From assembly GCF_013359945.1 (NCBI RefSeq), contig NZ_JABWCS010000215.1, forward strand, positions 62,001 to 126,000: a DNA stretch of 64,000 nucleotides, in the 5' to 3' direction. The notes under the pieces were generated by a model. The model saw only the letters and a program-made list of their open reading frames with translations, was not told where the DNA came from and did no database searches. Source of the stretch: Paenibacillus agri (lineage in GTDB: Bacteria; Bacillota; Bacilli; Paenibacillales; Paenibacillaceae). Below are positions 15,626 through 24,768 of this stretch, one piece after another. The first letter of the stretch is position 1, and every line of letters begins with the position of its first letter. Made by a program: the position numbers and the translations under genes.

Positions 15626-15946
15626 ATGGAAATGACGAAGCAGGAATATGCGATCGGTGAAGTGCAGGATTTTCTGCCCCAAATCGGTCGGGTAGTGAAA
15701 GCGGGACAGACTGAGCTGGCTGTTTTCCGCACCTCTGACGGGACTTTTTATGCTGTGGAGAATCAGAGCCCTCATCCGAAGGGTGGACCGCTGGCAGAAG
15801 GAATCGTATCTGGCTATTACCTGTATGATCCACTGTACGATTGGAAGATTGATCTGCGCTCCGGCGAGGTTCAGGCTCCAGATCAGGGCAGAGTGGCGAC
15901 CTATTCCGTTCAGACCGAAGACAATAAGGTGAAGGTCCGCGTGTAG
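15626..15946 (+). CDS. nirD: Nitrite reductase small subunit (NirD), Rieske ligands not conserved
   Basis: A 106-residue Rieske-like fold protein that partners NirB. In many relatives the motif C-P-H...C-P-L-H marks a Rieske cluster; here the equivalent positions read Q-S-P-H-P-K-G-G and L-Y-D-P-L-Y-D-W, so both cysteines and the second histidine are missing and no [2Fe-2S] cluster is expected. NirD proteins lacking the cluster are known, so this is probably a structural subunit. The ATG at 15626 has AAAGGAG 10 nt upstream. It lies 54 bp after nirB in the same operon. Confidence 0.93.
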   Translation: MEMTKQEYAIGEVQDFLPQIGRVVKAGQTELAVFRTSDGTFYAVENQSPHPKGGPLAEGIVSGYYLYDPLYDWKIDLRSGEVQAPDQGRVATYSVQTEDNKVKVRV

Positions 15947-16002
15947 CCTGATCGATTAAGCTTGATAAGCATGGTGAATCAGAAACACCAGGGGGAATGG
16001 GT

Positions 16003-16794
16003 ATGTTTGCACAAAGTGTGGAGAATATCGTTGAAGCAGCTGTTTATAAACGCGATAAAATGAATGAAAGTCTGCCCAAATACTTTCTGGCAGCGCTGCT
16101 GGCAGGGGCTTATGTCGGGATCGGCATTATCCTAATCTTTTCTCTTGGAGCGCCACTGGCAGCACTCAAGTCGCCATTCCAATCGCTGATTATGGGAGCT
16201 TCCTTCGGGATCGCATTGACCCTTGTTGTCTTTGCGGGCTCGGAGCTGTTTACCGGCAATAATATGTTTTTTACGGCAAGCACGCTTGCAGGCAGAACTA
16301 GCATTGGGGATACCCTGAAGAACTGGGTGATCGTTTTTCTCGGCAATCTGGCAGGCGCTGTGGTTCTTGCCCTTCTGATTCAAGGGACGGGACTGTTCAA
16401 GGCGGCTCCGGCTGAACATCTGATTTTTACGGCTGCTGCCAAAAAAATGAGCCTGCCGTTCTCAGAGCTGTTCTTCCGCGGCATTCTTTGTAACTGGCTA
16501 GTCTGTCTGGCCCTATGGATGTCCTCGCGGGCTAAGAGTGAGACAGCCAAGCTGGTGCTGATCTGGTGGTGTCTGTTCGCGTTCATCGCCAGCGGCTATG
16601 AGCACAGTGTAGCGAATATGACGCTGCTGAGCGTAGCGCTGCTGCTTCCAGGTCATCCCGAAACGATCTCGCTGGCAGGCTGGCTGCACAACATGATTCC
16701 GGTAACGCTCGGTAATATTATTGGCGGCGGCGTCTTTGTCGGTATGGCCTATTGGCTGATTTCACCTCTGCGCGGCGCGGGTAAGAAAATCTAG
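16003..16794 (+). CDS. nirC: Formate/nitrite transporter family protein (nitrite channel NirC)
   Basis: A 263-residue member of the FNT family, pentameric membrane channels for nitrite or formate. Six hydrophobic helices are visible, with the family pattern A-G-A-Y-V-G-I-G near residue 35 and N-W-L-V-C-L-A-L-W near residue 165. Placement directly after nirB-nirD points to nitrite uptake, or nitrite export to avoid toxicity. Formate export is a possible alternative since a pyruvate formate-lyase lies 18 kb away. The ATG at 16003 is preferred over 15997 because GGGGG sits 7 nt before it. Confidence 0.92.
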   Translation: MFAQSVENIVEAAVYKRDKMNESLPKYFLAALLAGAYVGIGIILIFSLGAPLAALKSPFQSLIMGASFGIALTLVVFAGSELFTGNNMFFTASTLAGRTSIGDTLKNWVIVFLGNLAGAVVLALLIQGTGLFKAAPAEHLIFTAAAKKMSLPFSELFFRGILCNWLVCLALWMSSRAKSETAKLVLIWWCLFAFIASGYEHSVANMTLLSVALLLPGHPETISLAGWLHNMIPVTLGNIIGGGVFVGMAYWLISPLRGAGKKI

Positions 16795-16927
16795 AGGCAA
16801 AGCTAAAGAGTATATTAGAGGTAAAAGCTAGAGCTAGAGATAAAACAAAAGCAAACGCAACATCAAACGTAGAGTTAAAGGGCGTCTTTTGCTGAGCACA
16901 ATGCTACTCAACAAAGTTACACTTTTT

Positions 16928-16970
16928 AAACCAGGATGTCTCCAGCAGGTCGGGGACTTCCTGGTTTTTA
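16928..16970 (+). terminator. Terminator of nirBDC
   Basis: AAACCAGGA pairs with TCCTGGTTT around an inner GTC/GAC stem, followed by T5. The A-rich left flank could also allow termination from the other direction. Confidence 0.82.
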
Positions 16971-17057
16971 CATTTGGAGAACTGTACATGTCCTTATGGT
17001 CCTTCTAAAAGCTCCTTATTTGGCCTATGTCATCATCGTGGATCTCCAGTCCAGCCG

Positions 17058-17087
17058 TAAAAAAAGACGCCCCGCAAGGCGTCTTGA
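17058..17087 (-). terminator. Terminator of fnr
   Basis: On the minus strand AAGACGCC and GGCGTCTT form a stem followed by seven T, about 80 bp past the fnr stop. Confidence 0.88.
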
Positions 17088-17165
17088 CCACTCTATTAAG
17101 TTCCGTGAAATTTATTGGGTCAGATATGATTCAATGAGGTGAATAGAGGGTATAAGTTTAGGGCG

Positions 17166-17885
17166 TTAGATTCGGCAAATTTCTCCCGGGCACATTTCGC
17201 AATGGCAAATTTCCTGAAGCATACCCAGATCCTTGATGACGATCATGCCATTCTCATATTCCACAGCGTCTTTCTTCCGCAGATCGCTCAGCATCCGGTT
17301 CACGCTCTCACGGGTGGCACCGATCATATTAGACAGGTCTGTGTGTGTGATTTTTTTGTTAATCAGAATATTCTCGCCGCTCTTCTCGCCATAGGTGTTG
17401 CCCAGACGGATCAATGTAGAGCAGAGTGCACCCGGTTTACCATACATCATTAGATCCCGGAATTTAGTCTGTGTCAGACGATGATGAATCCCCATCCATT
17501 TCATGAAGTCAATGGCAAAGTCGCAGTGCTGGCAGATGAGAATCTCCAGATCCTTGTGCTCTATGACGCCAACTTCGCTGTCTTCAATGACCTCGGCTGT
17601 AAAGCTGTGCTTCGTGCTGAAGAAAGGATCCGCTTGACCGACCATATCGCCTGCTTGGTACATATAGAGAATGAGTTCTTTACCTTCATCTGTAGATTTG
17701 GTTAATTTCACACGTCCACGTTTAATGTAAAATAGTTTATCCGAATAGTCACCTTCCCAGAAAAGGTGTGATCCTTCAGGGACTGTACGTTCTTTCATTG
17801 TAACGAGAAGTCTGTTGAAGTTCTGCTCGGAGAAACATTTCGTATTGCCATGGGCTTCGATAGCATTGTGGTATTCCTTGATCAT
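17166..17885 (-). CDS. fnr: Crp/Fnr-family anaerobic regulator (Bacillus-type Fnr)
   Basis: A 240-residue transcription factor with an N-terminal cyclic-nucleotide-binding-like domain (G-S-H-L-F-W-E-G-D-Y-S-D-K-L-F-Y-I near residue 38) and a C-terminal winged helix (D-L-S-N-M-I-G-A-T-R-E-S-V-N-R near residue 175). As in B. subtilis Fnr, the oxygen-sensing [4Fe-4S] ligands lie at the extreme C terminus: four cysteines in E-I-C-H-C-E-M-C-P-G-E-I-C, unlike the N-terminal cluster of E. coli FNR. The start at 17885 is chosen because AAAGGGG precedes it by 9 nt. It faces nirBDC tail to tail. An Fnr-like box lies 115 bp upstream, so autoregulation is likely. Targets visible nearby: nirB, adhE, probably pflB. 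Confidence 0.95.
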   Translation of the reverse strand: MIKEYHNAIEAHGNTKCFSEQNFNRLLVTMKERTVPEGSHLFWEGDYSDKLFYIKRGRVKLTKSTDEGKELILYMYQAGDMVGQADPFFSTKHSFTAEVIEDSEVGVIEHKDLEILICQHCDFAIDFMKWMGIHHRLTQTKFRDLMMYGKPGALCSTLIRLGNTYGEKSGENILINKKITHTDLSNMIGATRESVNRMLSDLRKKDAVEYENGMIVIKDLGMLQEICHCEMCPGEICRI

Positions 17886-18319
17886 AATCGACATCCCCTT
17901 TATTCCCTCAGTTTTTCAGTAAATTTTAAATTAATTATACCTTGAAATTGGCCAGATATGGGTAAAAAAAAGCCCTTAAAAGTGTCGAATTTTTAACATT
18001 GTGATTATTTTCACTTCAAATGTGTGAGATTTAATATGATTTTCGCGACATTAGGAGTATAAAGGGTAACTAAGGTGCATAGCAAAACAGCCATTACCAT
18101 TATACACATATAGTGGGATTTGGTTGTTTTTTTGTTGTCTTTTTTGCAAAAGAGGTTGGTTTGTACACTGGTTTCTCATAATTTCGTATAAATGCACATA
18201 ACTCTGTTACAGCCGGACATTGGCGGCAATAAAGCCGGACGATATCCTAGAGTTGAGCGTCTGGAGCTCTGTGATTATAAGGGCGGGCGGACAAAACTCA
18301 GGAGAAGGAGAAATCATAC
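17886..18319. other. Divergent intergenic region between fnr and the GH65 genes
   Basis: AT-rich 434-bp region holding the control signals of both neighbours. On the minus strand TATAAT (17939-17934) may be the fnr -10. An Fnr-like box lies at 18000-18015. I see no clear cre site or riboswitch before the GH65 operon; its first gene has GGAGAAGGAG 8 nt before the ATG. Confidence 0.6.
18000..18015. promoter_or_regulatory. Fnr-like box upstream of fnr
   Basis: TGTGATTATTTTCACT matches TGTGA-N6-TCACA except the last base. It lies 115 bp upstream of the fnr start and about 305 bp before the first GH65 gene, so fnr autoregulation is the simpler reading. Confidence 0.6.
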
Positions 18320-20626
18320 ATGGCTAAAGTAGCGGACAAATATCTAAAGGTGGATCCGTGGGCAATTATCGAAGAGGGCTTCGACACGGAGCGGAACCGG
18401 GTTTCTGAATCTATCTTTTCACTAGGTAACGAATACATGGGCGTACGCGGGTACGCTGAAGAAGGATACAGCGGTGACAGTCTTATCGGGAGTTATTTCA
18501 ACGGTTTAAATGAACAGCTGGACATCGGCAACCATTATAAAGGGATTATTCGCTCCCTGCGGTATATGGTCAATTCCGTGGACTGGCTGCATACACGTAT
18601 CGCTGTAGACGGCGAACAGCTTGATTTGGCTAAGAGTAAGATTTCGGATTATGTACGTAAACTGGATTTCCGTACGGGCACCTACCGCCGGGAATTTGTA
18701 TGGCATCTGGAGAATGGGAAAAGCCTGAAGCTTGTTTTCACCCGTCTTGTCAGCATGACTATGTCTCACCTTGGTTTGCAGCAAGTTGCATTTGAGCCGC
18801 TAAACTTCTCCGGAAGTGTGGACATCATTGCAGGTCTTGATTTCAATATCATTCATGAAGAGCGCGGCGTGAGCATGTGGAACCCTGTTCGCAGCGGAGA
18901 GCAAGATGGAATCTCGGCAATTTTGGCGAGCACTATAAATACCGGCAACAAGCTGTTCTCCAGCTTCACATTGAAAGCTTCCCAACCGATTGAAACAGCA
19001 CGTGTTGAACGGGAGAAATTCATTGGACAGAGCTTCTCACTGGAATTGACCCAAGGTGAAACTGCACACTTTACGAAGTTTGCTATCAACTGTGCAGACA
19101 GCACATCTGCAAGAAGTGCCGAAGAACTGTGGAGTGAAGGCCTGGGCCTGGCTGTGGCGTCATTAAGTCTGGAAGAGCAGGCTGTACTTGCGGAGCAAGA
19201 AGCTTACTGGAACGGAATCTGGGAGACCAGTGATATTAGTATCGAAGGAGATCCTGAGAACCAACAGGGTATCCGGTTCTGCATTTTCCAACTGTATCAG
19301 ACCTACCATGGCGACCATCCGGGCTTCAATATCGGAGCCAAGGGTCTGACGGGTGAGGTATACCGCGGATTGGCCTTCTGGGATACAGAGTCCTACTGTC
19401 TTCCATTCTATATGTTCAACAATCCGAAAGCGGCCAAGAGCTTGCTGGAGTTCCGCTACAGAACGCTTCCTGAAGCTATGCAACGCGCCAAAGATGTGGA
19501 TTGCGAAGGTGCATGCTATCCGATCGCTACCATTGACGGAACGGAAAGCTGTGATCTGTGGCAGCACTCTAACCTGCAGTTGCATGTAGGTACAGCAGTA
19601 TCCTTTGGTATTTGGCACTATGTCAAGAATACTGGAGACAAAGAGTTCCTATTCAGCAAAGGGGTAGAAATGCTGATCCAGATCAGCCGCTTCTATGCAA
19701 CACGCGGTCAATGGGGACAACGTACCGGCGAATACGGTTATTTTGGAGTTATGGGACCAGACGAATTCCAACTGATGGTGAACAATAACTGCTATATCAA
19801 CCTAATGGCTAAAAAATCCTTCGAATTTGCCCTGGAAGCGATTCAGGAAATGAAGGAAAAGGCGCCGTCCGAGTTCGCTGAATTGTCAGCTAAAGTGGAA
19901 CTGCGTGAGGAAGAACTGGGCGACTGGAGCAACAAGGCAGAAAAAATGAAGATTCCTGTAGACAAGGAAACTGGAGTATATGAGGAGCATGACGGATTCT
20001 TTGATATGCCTCACATTGATATTCACTCCATTCCAGTGACAGAATTCCCGCTGTATTCCAACTGGTCGTACGATCGTCTGTACCGCTATGACATGATCAA
20101 ACAGCCGGATGTGCTAATGTTCATGTTCTTGTATAGTGAGCAGTTCACCAAGGAAGAGAAGCTGGCCAACTATGAATACTATGAGTCAAGATGTATCCAT
20201 GAGTCTTCGTTGTCGCCATCGATTCACTCTATTCTTGCCAGTGAAATCGGCAAGCATGAGGAAGCGTACAACTTCTTTGAATTCGCAACACGTCTTGACC
20301 TGGATAACTATAACCGCAATACCCGCGAAGGACTTCACACAACCTCTATTGCTGCGGCATGGATGAACATTGTGTATGGATTTGGCGGCATGCGTTCCGA
20401 CGGTGAGCGTCTGTCATTCCAGCCATCCCTGCCTGAGCGTTGGACATCCTACAGCTTCCAGGTAATGTATGAGGGAGTACTGCTCAAGATTGTTGTGAAC
20501 AAGGATAACGTTAGTCTGAAAGCCATCAGCGGCGGTAGCACGGAGATTATTGTGTACGGGCAACGGATTAAAGTGGATGCCTCCGGTACGGTGCTTCCGC
20601 TGGGCGAAGGGATGATTGCAGGTTGA
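18320..20626 (+). CDS. Glycoside hydrolase family 65 disaccharide phosphorylase (maltose-phosphorylase-like)
   Basis: A 768-residue GH65 protein. The family cleaves alpha-glucosides such as maltose, kojibiose, nigerose or trehalose with phosphate, giving beta-glucose 1-phosphate by an inverting mechanism. The expected catalytic acid is Glu482 in G-V-M-G-P-D-E-F; the phosphate-site region H-T-T-S-I-A-A-A-W lies near residue 673. Length and catalytic-residue position resemble maltose phosphorylases, but specificity cannot be fixed by eye. There is no signal peptide, so it is intracellular. The stop TGA overlaps the start of the next GH65 gene, and a beta-phosphoglucomutase follows, completing the path to glucose 6-phosphate. 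Confidence 0.9.
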   Translation: MAKVADKYLKVDPWAIIEEGFDTERNRVSESIFSLGNEYMGVRGYAEEGYSGDSLIGSYFNGLNEQLDIGNHYKGIIRSLRYMVNSVDWLHTRIAVDGEQLDLAKSKISDYVRKLDFRTGTYRREFVWHLENGKSLKLVFTRLVSMTMSHLGLQQVAFEPLNFSGSVDIIAGLDFNIIHEERGVSMWNPVRSGEQDGISAILASTINTGNKLFSSFTLKASQPIETARVEREKFIGQSFSLELTQGETAHFTKFAINCADSTSARSAEELWSEGLGLAVASLSLEEQAVLAEQEAYWNGIWETSDISIEGDPENQQGIRFCIFQLYQTYHGDHPGFNIGAKGLTGEVYRGLAFWDTESYCLPFYMFNNPKAAKSLLEFRYRTLPEAMQRAKDVDCEGACYPIATIDGTESCDLWQHSNLQLHVGTAVSFGIWHYVKNTGDKEFLFSKGVEMLIQISRFYATRGQWGQRTGEYGYFGVMGPDEFQLMVNNNCYINLMAKKSFEFALEAIQEMKEKAPSEFAELSAKVELREEELGDWSNKAEKMKIPVDKETGVYEEHDGFFDMPHIDIHSIPVTEFPLYSNWSYDRLYRYDMIKQPDVLMFMFLYSEQFTKEEKLANYEYYESRCIHESSLSPSIHSILASEIGKHEEAYNFFEFATRLDLDNYNRNTREGLHTTSIAAAWMNIVYGFGGMRSDGERLSFQPSLPERWTSYSFQVMYEGVLLKIVVNKDNVSLKAISGGSTEIIVYGQRIKVDASGTVLPLGEGMIAG

Positions 20627-22908
20627 ACTGGACAGTTAGAGAAGAGAGCTTCGACAAGAACCAGATAACGACGAACGGGAACAAATATATGACCGGCAAC
20701 GGCTATATGGGTTATCGCGGCACACTTGAAGAATTCGGCAAGGAGCAGCTGTCCGCGGTGACACTGGCCGGCCTCTATGATAGAGCTGGTGAGAAATGGC
20801 GTGAGCCTGTGAACGCTCCGAATGGACTGTTTACGGTCATCTCCTGCAACGGCCAGCCGCTCAGTGTGCTGGATACCGAACCGGTATCCCACATACAGGA
20901 ACTGGATTTCCGCAGTGCAATCCACCGTCGTGAGACGGTGTACCGTACGCCTGAGGGCGGCACGGTGACCGTTACCGCCGAGCGTTTTGCAAGCATGGAT
21001 AACCTGCATCTGCTTCTCAGCAAACTAACTGTCAGCAGCACCATCGATTGCCGGATTGATATTGAGACGGGAATCGACGGAGAGGTGTGGGATATCAATG
21101 GTCCTCACTTGTTCGAGAAAAAAGAATATGCCGAGGGCGATGTACTGATCTCAAGTGCGGTTTCCGGAGAATTGAACGTTCCGGTTGCTGTGGCAGAAAT
21201 CGCTGATTTTGGCTTTGGAGAGCAGCAAATTGTGGATGGCCTGGCCATCCGCAAGCTCTTGCTGGATGCCAAGGCAGGCGAAACCTACGAATGGCACAAG
21301 TATGTGTCGGTATACACTGGCCTTGACGGCGGTAAAGCACCGGTAGACAATGCTGTAGAGGCTGTTCAGGCGGCGGCTAAATTAGGTTATGATGAGCTGC
21401 TTGCAGCACATCGTAAGCGTTGGGAAGATCGTTGGGTGGGCAGTGATGTGATCATTGAAGGTGACGATGAAGCACAGATGGCGCTCAGATACAGCATTTA
21501 TCAGCTGCTGATCATTGCCCCTACGGAATCGGAGAAGGTCTCCATTCCGGCGCGCGGTTTGTCCGGGCAAGTCTATAAGGGAGCCGTGTTCTGGGATACA
21601 GAGATGTTCATGCTGCCGTTCTTCCTGCACAGTGATCCGAGTACCGCCCGCAATCTGATGATGTACCGTATCCACACGCTGGATGGAGCCCGCCGCAAGG
21701 CAGCGGAATATGGCTTCCTTGGTGCATTCTATGCCTGGGAGAGTCAGGATACGGGTGACGATGCCTGTACCCTGTTCAATGTGAACGATGTGTTCACTGG
21801 ACGGCCTATGCGTACTTATTTCCGGGATAAACAGGTGCATATCAGTGCGGATGTTGTCCACGGTATTTGGCAGTATGTGCAGTTTACCGGAGATGACAGC
21901 TTGCTGGTGGATGGCGGAGCAGAGGTAATCTGGGAGTGCGCCAGATTCTTCTATTCCTACGCGTTCTACAATCCAGTCAAGAAGCGTTATGAAATTCTGG
22001 ATGTGACCGGACCGGATGAATATCATGAACGTGTTAACAACAACGCGTTCACGAATGCGCTGGTCAAGGAAAGTCTGGAGATTTCGCTACGGACGGCGGA
22101 ATTGCTCAAAGAGAAGTATCCTGCCGAGTTTGAAAAATTGACGGCTCAGTTCACAGACGGTCCATTCCTGACCGAGATCGGTTCGATGCTGGAGAGCTTC
22201 TATGTTCCACAGCCTGATGAAGAGACGCTTGTCATTGAACAATTTGACCGTTATCATACCCTTGAAGAAGTCACGCTGGCGGATCTGAAATCACGTGTTC
22301 TGAATAAAAACGAATATTGGGGCGGCGGCAACGGTCTGGCTACTACAACCAAAATCCTGAAGCAAGCAGACGTTGTGCTCATGATGAACCTGTTCAAGCA
22401 TTCCTTCTCTAAAGAAGTCAAGAAGGCGAACTGGGAATTCTACGAGCCACGCACCGAGCATGGCTCCAGTCTCAGTCCGTGCATTTATGCGCTGGTTGCT
22501 GCTGATATCGGCTCTCCCGATTGGGGATATCCGTACTTTATGCGGACCGCTACAGTGGATTTGACCGGTGAATCAAAGCAATACGTAGGCGATCTTTATA
22601 TTGGCGGAACGCATCCGGCTGCGAACGGCGGCGCGTGGATGGCAGCGGTACTTGGTTTTGCCGGCGTGCATTTCGACGGTGATACCGTGCATATCAAACC
22701 TTCCTTGCCACAGAAATGGGAGGCAGTGGAGCTCCCGGTGGTATTGCGCGGAGGAACCTATACGCTGAGAATCAGCCGCGGAGAAGTAACGATTACGGCT
22801 GCAGCCGGCAACAGTAGTGCATTAAACTTTGTTGTAGATGGCGCAGAGCCACAGTTATGCCAGCCGGGCGTGCAGCTGAAACTTCAGACAGCAGGGGCTA
22901 CGGTATAG
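20623..22908 (+). CDS. Second glycoside hydrolase family 65 disaccharide phosphorylase
   Basis: A 761-residue GH65 protein starting at TTG within the stop of the preceding gene (4-bp TTGA overlap), with GCGAAGGGA upstream, so translation is probably coupled. The expected catalytic acid is Glu466 in D-V-T-G-P-D-E-Y-H-E-R-V-N-N-N, a motif typical of kojibiose- or nigerose-type enzymes; the phosphate-site counterpart is G-T-H-P-A-A-N-G-G-A near residue 665. The two GH65 proteins differ clearly in sequence, so they probably act on different linkages and are not a recent duplication. No signal peptide. Exact substrate is unknown. Confidence 0.9.
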   Translation: MNWTVREESFDKNQITTNGNKYMTGNGYMGYRGTLEEFGKEQLSAVTLAGLYDRAGEKWREPVNAPNGLFTVISCNGQPLSVLDTEPVSHIQELDFRSAIHRRETVYRTPEGGTVTVTAERFASMDNLHLLLSKLTVSSTIDCRIDIETGIDGEVWDINGPHLFEKKEYAEGDVLISSAVSGELNVPVAVAEIADFGFGEQQIVDGLAIRKLLLDAKAGETYEWHKYVSVYTGLDGGKAPVDNAVEAVQAAAKLGYDELLAAHRKRWEDRWVGSDVIIEGDDEAQMALRYSIYQLLIIAPTESEKVSIPARGLSGQVYKGAVFWDTEMFMLPFFLHSDPSTARNLMMYRIHTLDGARRKAAEYGFLGAFYAWESQDTGDDACTLFNVNDVFTGRPMRTYFRDKQVHISADVVHGIWQYVQFTGDDSLLVDGGAEVIWECARFFYSYAFYNPVKKRYEILDVTGPDEYHERVNNNAFTNALVKESLEISLRTAELLKEKYPAEFEKLTAQFTDGPFLTEIGSMLESFYVPQPDEETLVIEQFDRYHTLEEVTLADLKSRVLNKNEYWGGGNGLATTTKILKQADVVLMMNLFKHSFSKEVKKANWEFYEPRTEHGSSLSPCIYALVAADIGSPDWGYPYFMRTATVDLTGESKQYVGDLYIGGTHPAANGGAWMAAVLGFAGVHFDGDTVHIKPSLPQKWEAVELPVVLRGGTYTLRISRGEVTITAAAGNSSALNFVVDGAEPQLCQPGVQLKLQTAGATV

Positions 22909-22982
22909 CTAGATCAGCGTGCAATTATATTTTCGTATACATTAATAGAGATATGATCAACACATAGAGAGGACAGAATGTC

Positions 22983-23615
22983 ATGCTGCAAAATATGAAA
23001 GGTGCCATCTTCGATCTGGACGGTGTCATCGTAGATACGGCGAAATACCACTTCCTGGCCTGGGCAGAGCTTGCCCGTGAGCTTGGCTTTGAATTTACAG
23101 AGGAGGATAACGAACGTCTCAAAGGCGTAAGCCGGATGAGATCGCTCGATATCCTGCTGGAAGTAGGCGGTCTTGATTTCCCGGAGGAAGAAAAAATCGC
23201 GATGGCAGATAAGAAGAACAAGCTGTACGTAGAGTTCATCAACAAGCTTGATCAATCCGAGCTGCTGCCGGGCGTGAAGGAATATCTTACAGGTCTTAGA
23301 GAACGCGGTGTTGGTATCGCGCTTGGTTCAGCGAGCAAGAACGCCATGTTCATTCTTGATAAGCTGAACATTACCGATCTGTTCGATGCTGTAGTTGATG
23401 GCAACAAAGTATCTAACGCTAAGCCTGACCCTGAAGTGTTCCTCACCGGGGCTGTTGAGCTTAAATTACAGCCGGAGGAATGCGTTGTGTTTGAAGACGC
23501 AGAAGCGGGTGTGGAAGCAGGAAAAGCGGCAGGAATGAAGGTAGTCGGAATCGGCAAGCCGGAAATTCTTAAGGAAGCGGATCTTGTTGTTGCCGGATTG
23601 CATGAACTCCTCTAA
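22983..23615 (+). CDS. pgmB: Beta-phosphoglucomutase
   Basis: HAD-superfamily enzyme converting beta-glucose 1-phosphate to glucose 6-phosphate, which uses the product of the GH65 phosphorylases upstream. The 210-residue length fits. The N-terminal F-D-L-D-G-V-I-V-D-T carries the nucleophile Asp and acid/base Asp (about residues 11 and 13). A helical cap follows, then L-G-S-A-S-K-N near residue 116 and V-F-E-D-A-E-A-G near residue 169. An ATG at 22995 is an alternative start. It lies 74 bp after the second GH65 gene. Confidence 0.95.
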   Translation: MLQNMKGAIFDLDGVIVDTAKYHFLAWAELARELGFEFTEEDNERLKGVSRMRSLDILLEVGGLDFPEEEKIAMADKKNKLYVEFINKLDQSELLPGVKEYLTGLRERGVGIALGSASKNAMFILDKLNITDLFDAVVDGNKVSNAKPDPEVFLTGAVELKLQPEECVVFEDAEAGVEAGKAAGMKVVGIGKPEILKEADLVVAGLHELL

Positions 23616-23619
23616 CTTG

Positions 23620-23668
23620 ATAGACTGATGTCATTGTGAGGGGAATTCCCTCATAATGACAAGTCTAT
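23620..23668 (+). other. Long inverted repeat between pgmB and the esterase gene
   Basis: ATAGACT...GTCATTGTGAGGG pairs with CCCTCATAATGAC-AGTCTAT, a stem of about 20 bp with no T-run. It may be a weak terminator, an RNA-processing site or an mRNA-stability element. Confidence 0.6.
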
Positions 23669-23691
23669 GAAGGAAGATTGAGGGATGAGAA

Positions 23692-24489
23692 ATGGAGACC
23701 ATTCTTTTATGGCCTGACGGTGCTCCCGGAGCTGCGGGTACTAATGACGAGGATTGCCCGGCTATTACACCTTATCTTGTCGAAGGGGACGGCAATGCCG
23801 CGGTTGTGATTTGCCCTGGTGGTGCTTACGGGATGCGTGCAGATCATGAGGGGGAGCCCATAGCTATCTGGCTCAACAGCCTGGGCATTTCAGCCTTTGT
23901 GTTGCGCTACCGCGTAGCGCCCTACCAATATCCAAGTGCACTTCTGGATGCCAAGCGGGCGATGCGTACAGTGCGCCTACATGCTGAGAAATTCAGGATT
24001 GATCCCGCCCGCATCGGGATTCTTGGATTCTCTGCTGGTGGTCACCTGGCCTCCACGGCTGGCGTGTTGTTTGACAAGGGCAATGCAGAGGATAATGATC
24101 CAGTGGAACGGGTGTCCAGCCGTCCGGATCTTATGATTCTATGTTATCCGGTAATTTCTATGGATGATCAGGTGGTACACAAAGGGTCCAAGGACAATTT
24201 GCTGGGTTCTTCCCCGCAAGATGATTTGGTGGATCTAATGAGCAGCGATCTGCAAGTAGGAACGGACACACCGCCGACCTTTCTGTGGCATACGTCGGAT
24301 GACGAAGGTGTGTCGGCTCAGAACAGCCTTCTTTTCGCCGCAGCTCTGGGACGTCATGGTATTCCGTTCGATCTGCATGTCTATGCACACGGAAGACATG
24401 GCCTAGGCTTGGCTACGGAGGAACAGCATACTTGTGGCTGGACGGAGACTTGCGCTTCATGGCTTGACTTAAACGGATATACGCAATAA
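23692..24489 (+). CDS. Alpha/beta-hydrolase, acetyl(xylan) esterase-like
   Basis: A 265-residue alpha/beta-hydrolase of the esterase/lipase type that deacetylates sugars or xylan fragments. The nucleophile motif G-F-S-A-G-G-H-L-A lies near residue 113, the oxyanion-hole region C-P-G-G-A-Y near residue 41, a plausible acid Asp in H-T-S-D-D near residue 204, and the His in H-G-R-H-G-L-G-L near residue 236. No signal peptide, so it would act on imported substrates. It is the last gene of the GH65 cluster and may remove acetyl groups from sugars before phosphorolysis (inference). Its ATG follows GGAAGATTGAGGGATGAG. Confidence 0.85.
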   Translation: METILLWPDGAPGAAGTNDEDCPAITPYLVEGDGNAAVVICPGGAYGMRADHEGEPIAIWLNSLGISAFVLRYRVAPYQYPSALLDAKRAMRTVRLHAEKFRIDPARIGILGFSAGGHLASTAGVLFDKGNAEDNDPVERVSSRPDLMILCYPVISMDDQVVHKGSKDNLLGSSPQDDLVDLMSSDLQVGTDTPPTFLWHTSDDEGVSAQNSLLFAAALGRHGIPFDLHVYAHGRHGLGLATEEQHTCGWTETCASWLDLNGYTQ

Positions 24490-24513
24490 TAATGTATTAA
24501 TACGTGTTCAGAG

Positions 24514-24557
24514 AAGACTGGAGCCGTTCTGACGGGCTGTTCCAGTCTTTTTTTTTG
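24514..24557 (+). terminator. Terminator of the GH65/pgmB/esterase cluster
   Basis: AAGACTGGA pairs with TCCAGTCTT across an 18-nt loop and runs into nine T. Confidence 0.9.
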
Positions 24558-24768
24558 TGCTGTAGTGTGTAACTGAGATTTTCAAATATCCTCCAACAGT
24601 TAACGGATAACTGTAAATTTAGCATTCCACTTCTGCAGGCTGGATCATGGCGTAGCTTTTATTTTGTCTTTAGTAGAAAAATAGATACAAATACTCCTAA
24701 AAAACTTTAGAATAGACATATATGACGCATATAGCGTTTGTTATAGTATGAAGCTGGAGGTGTGCCTT

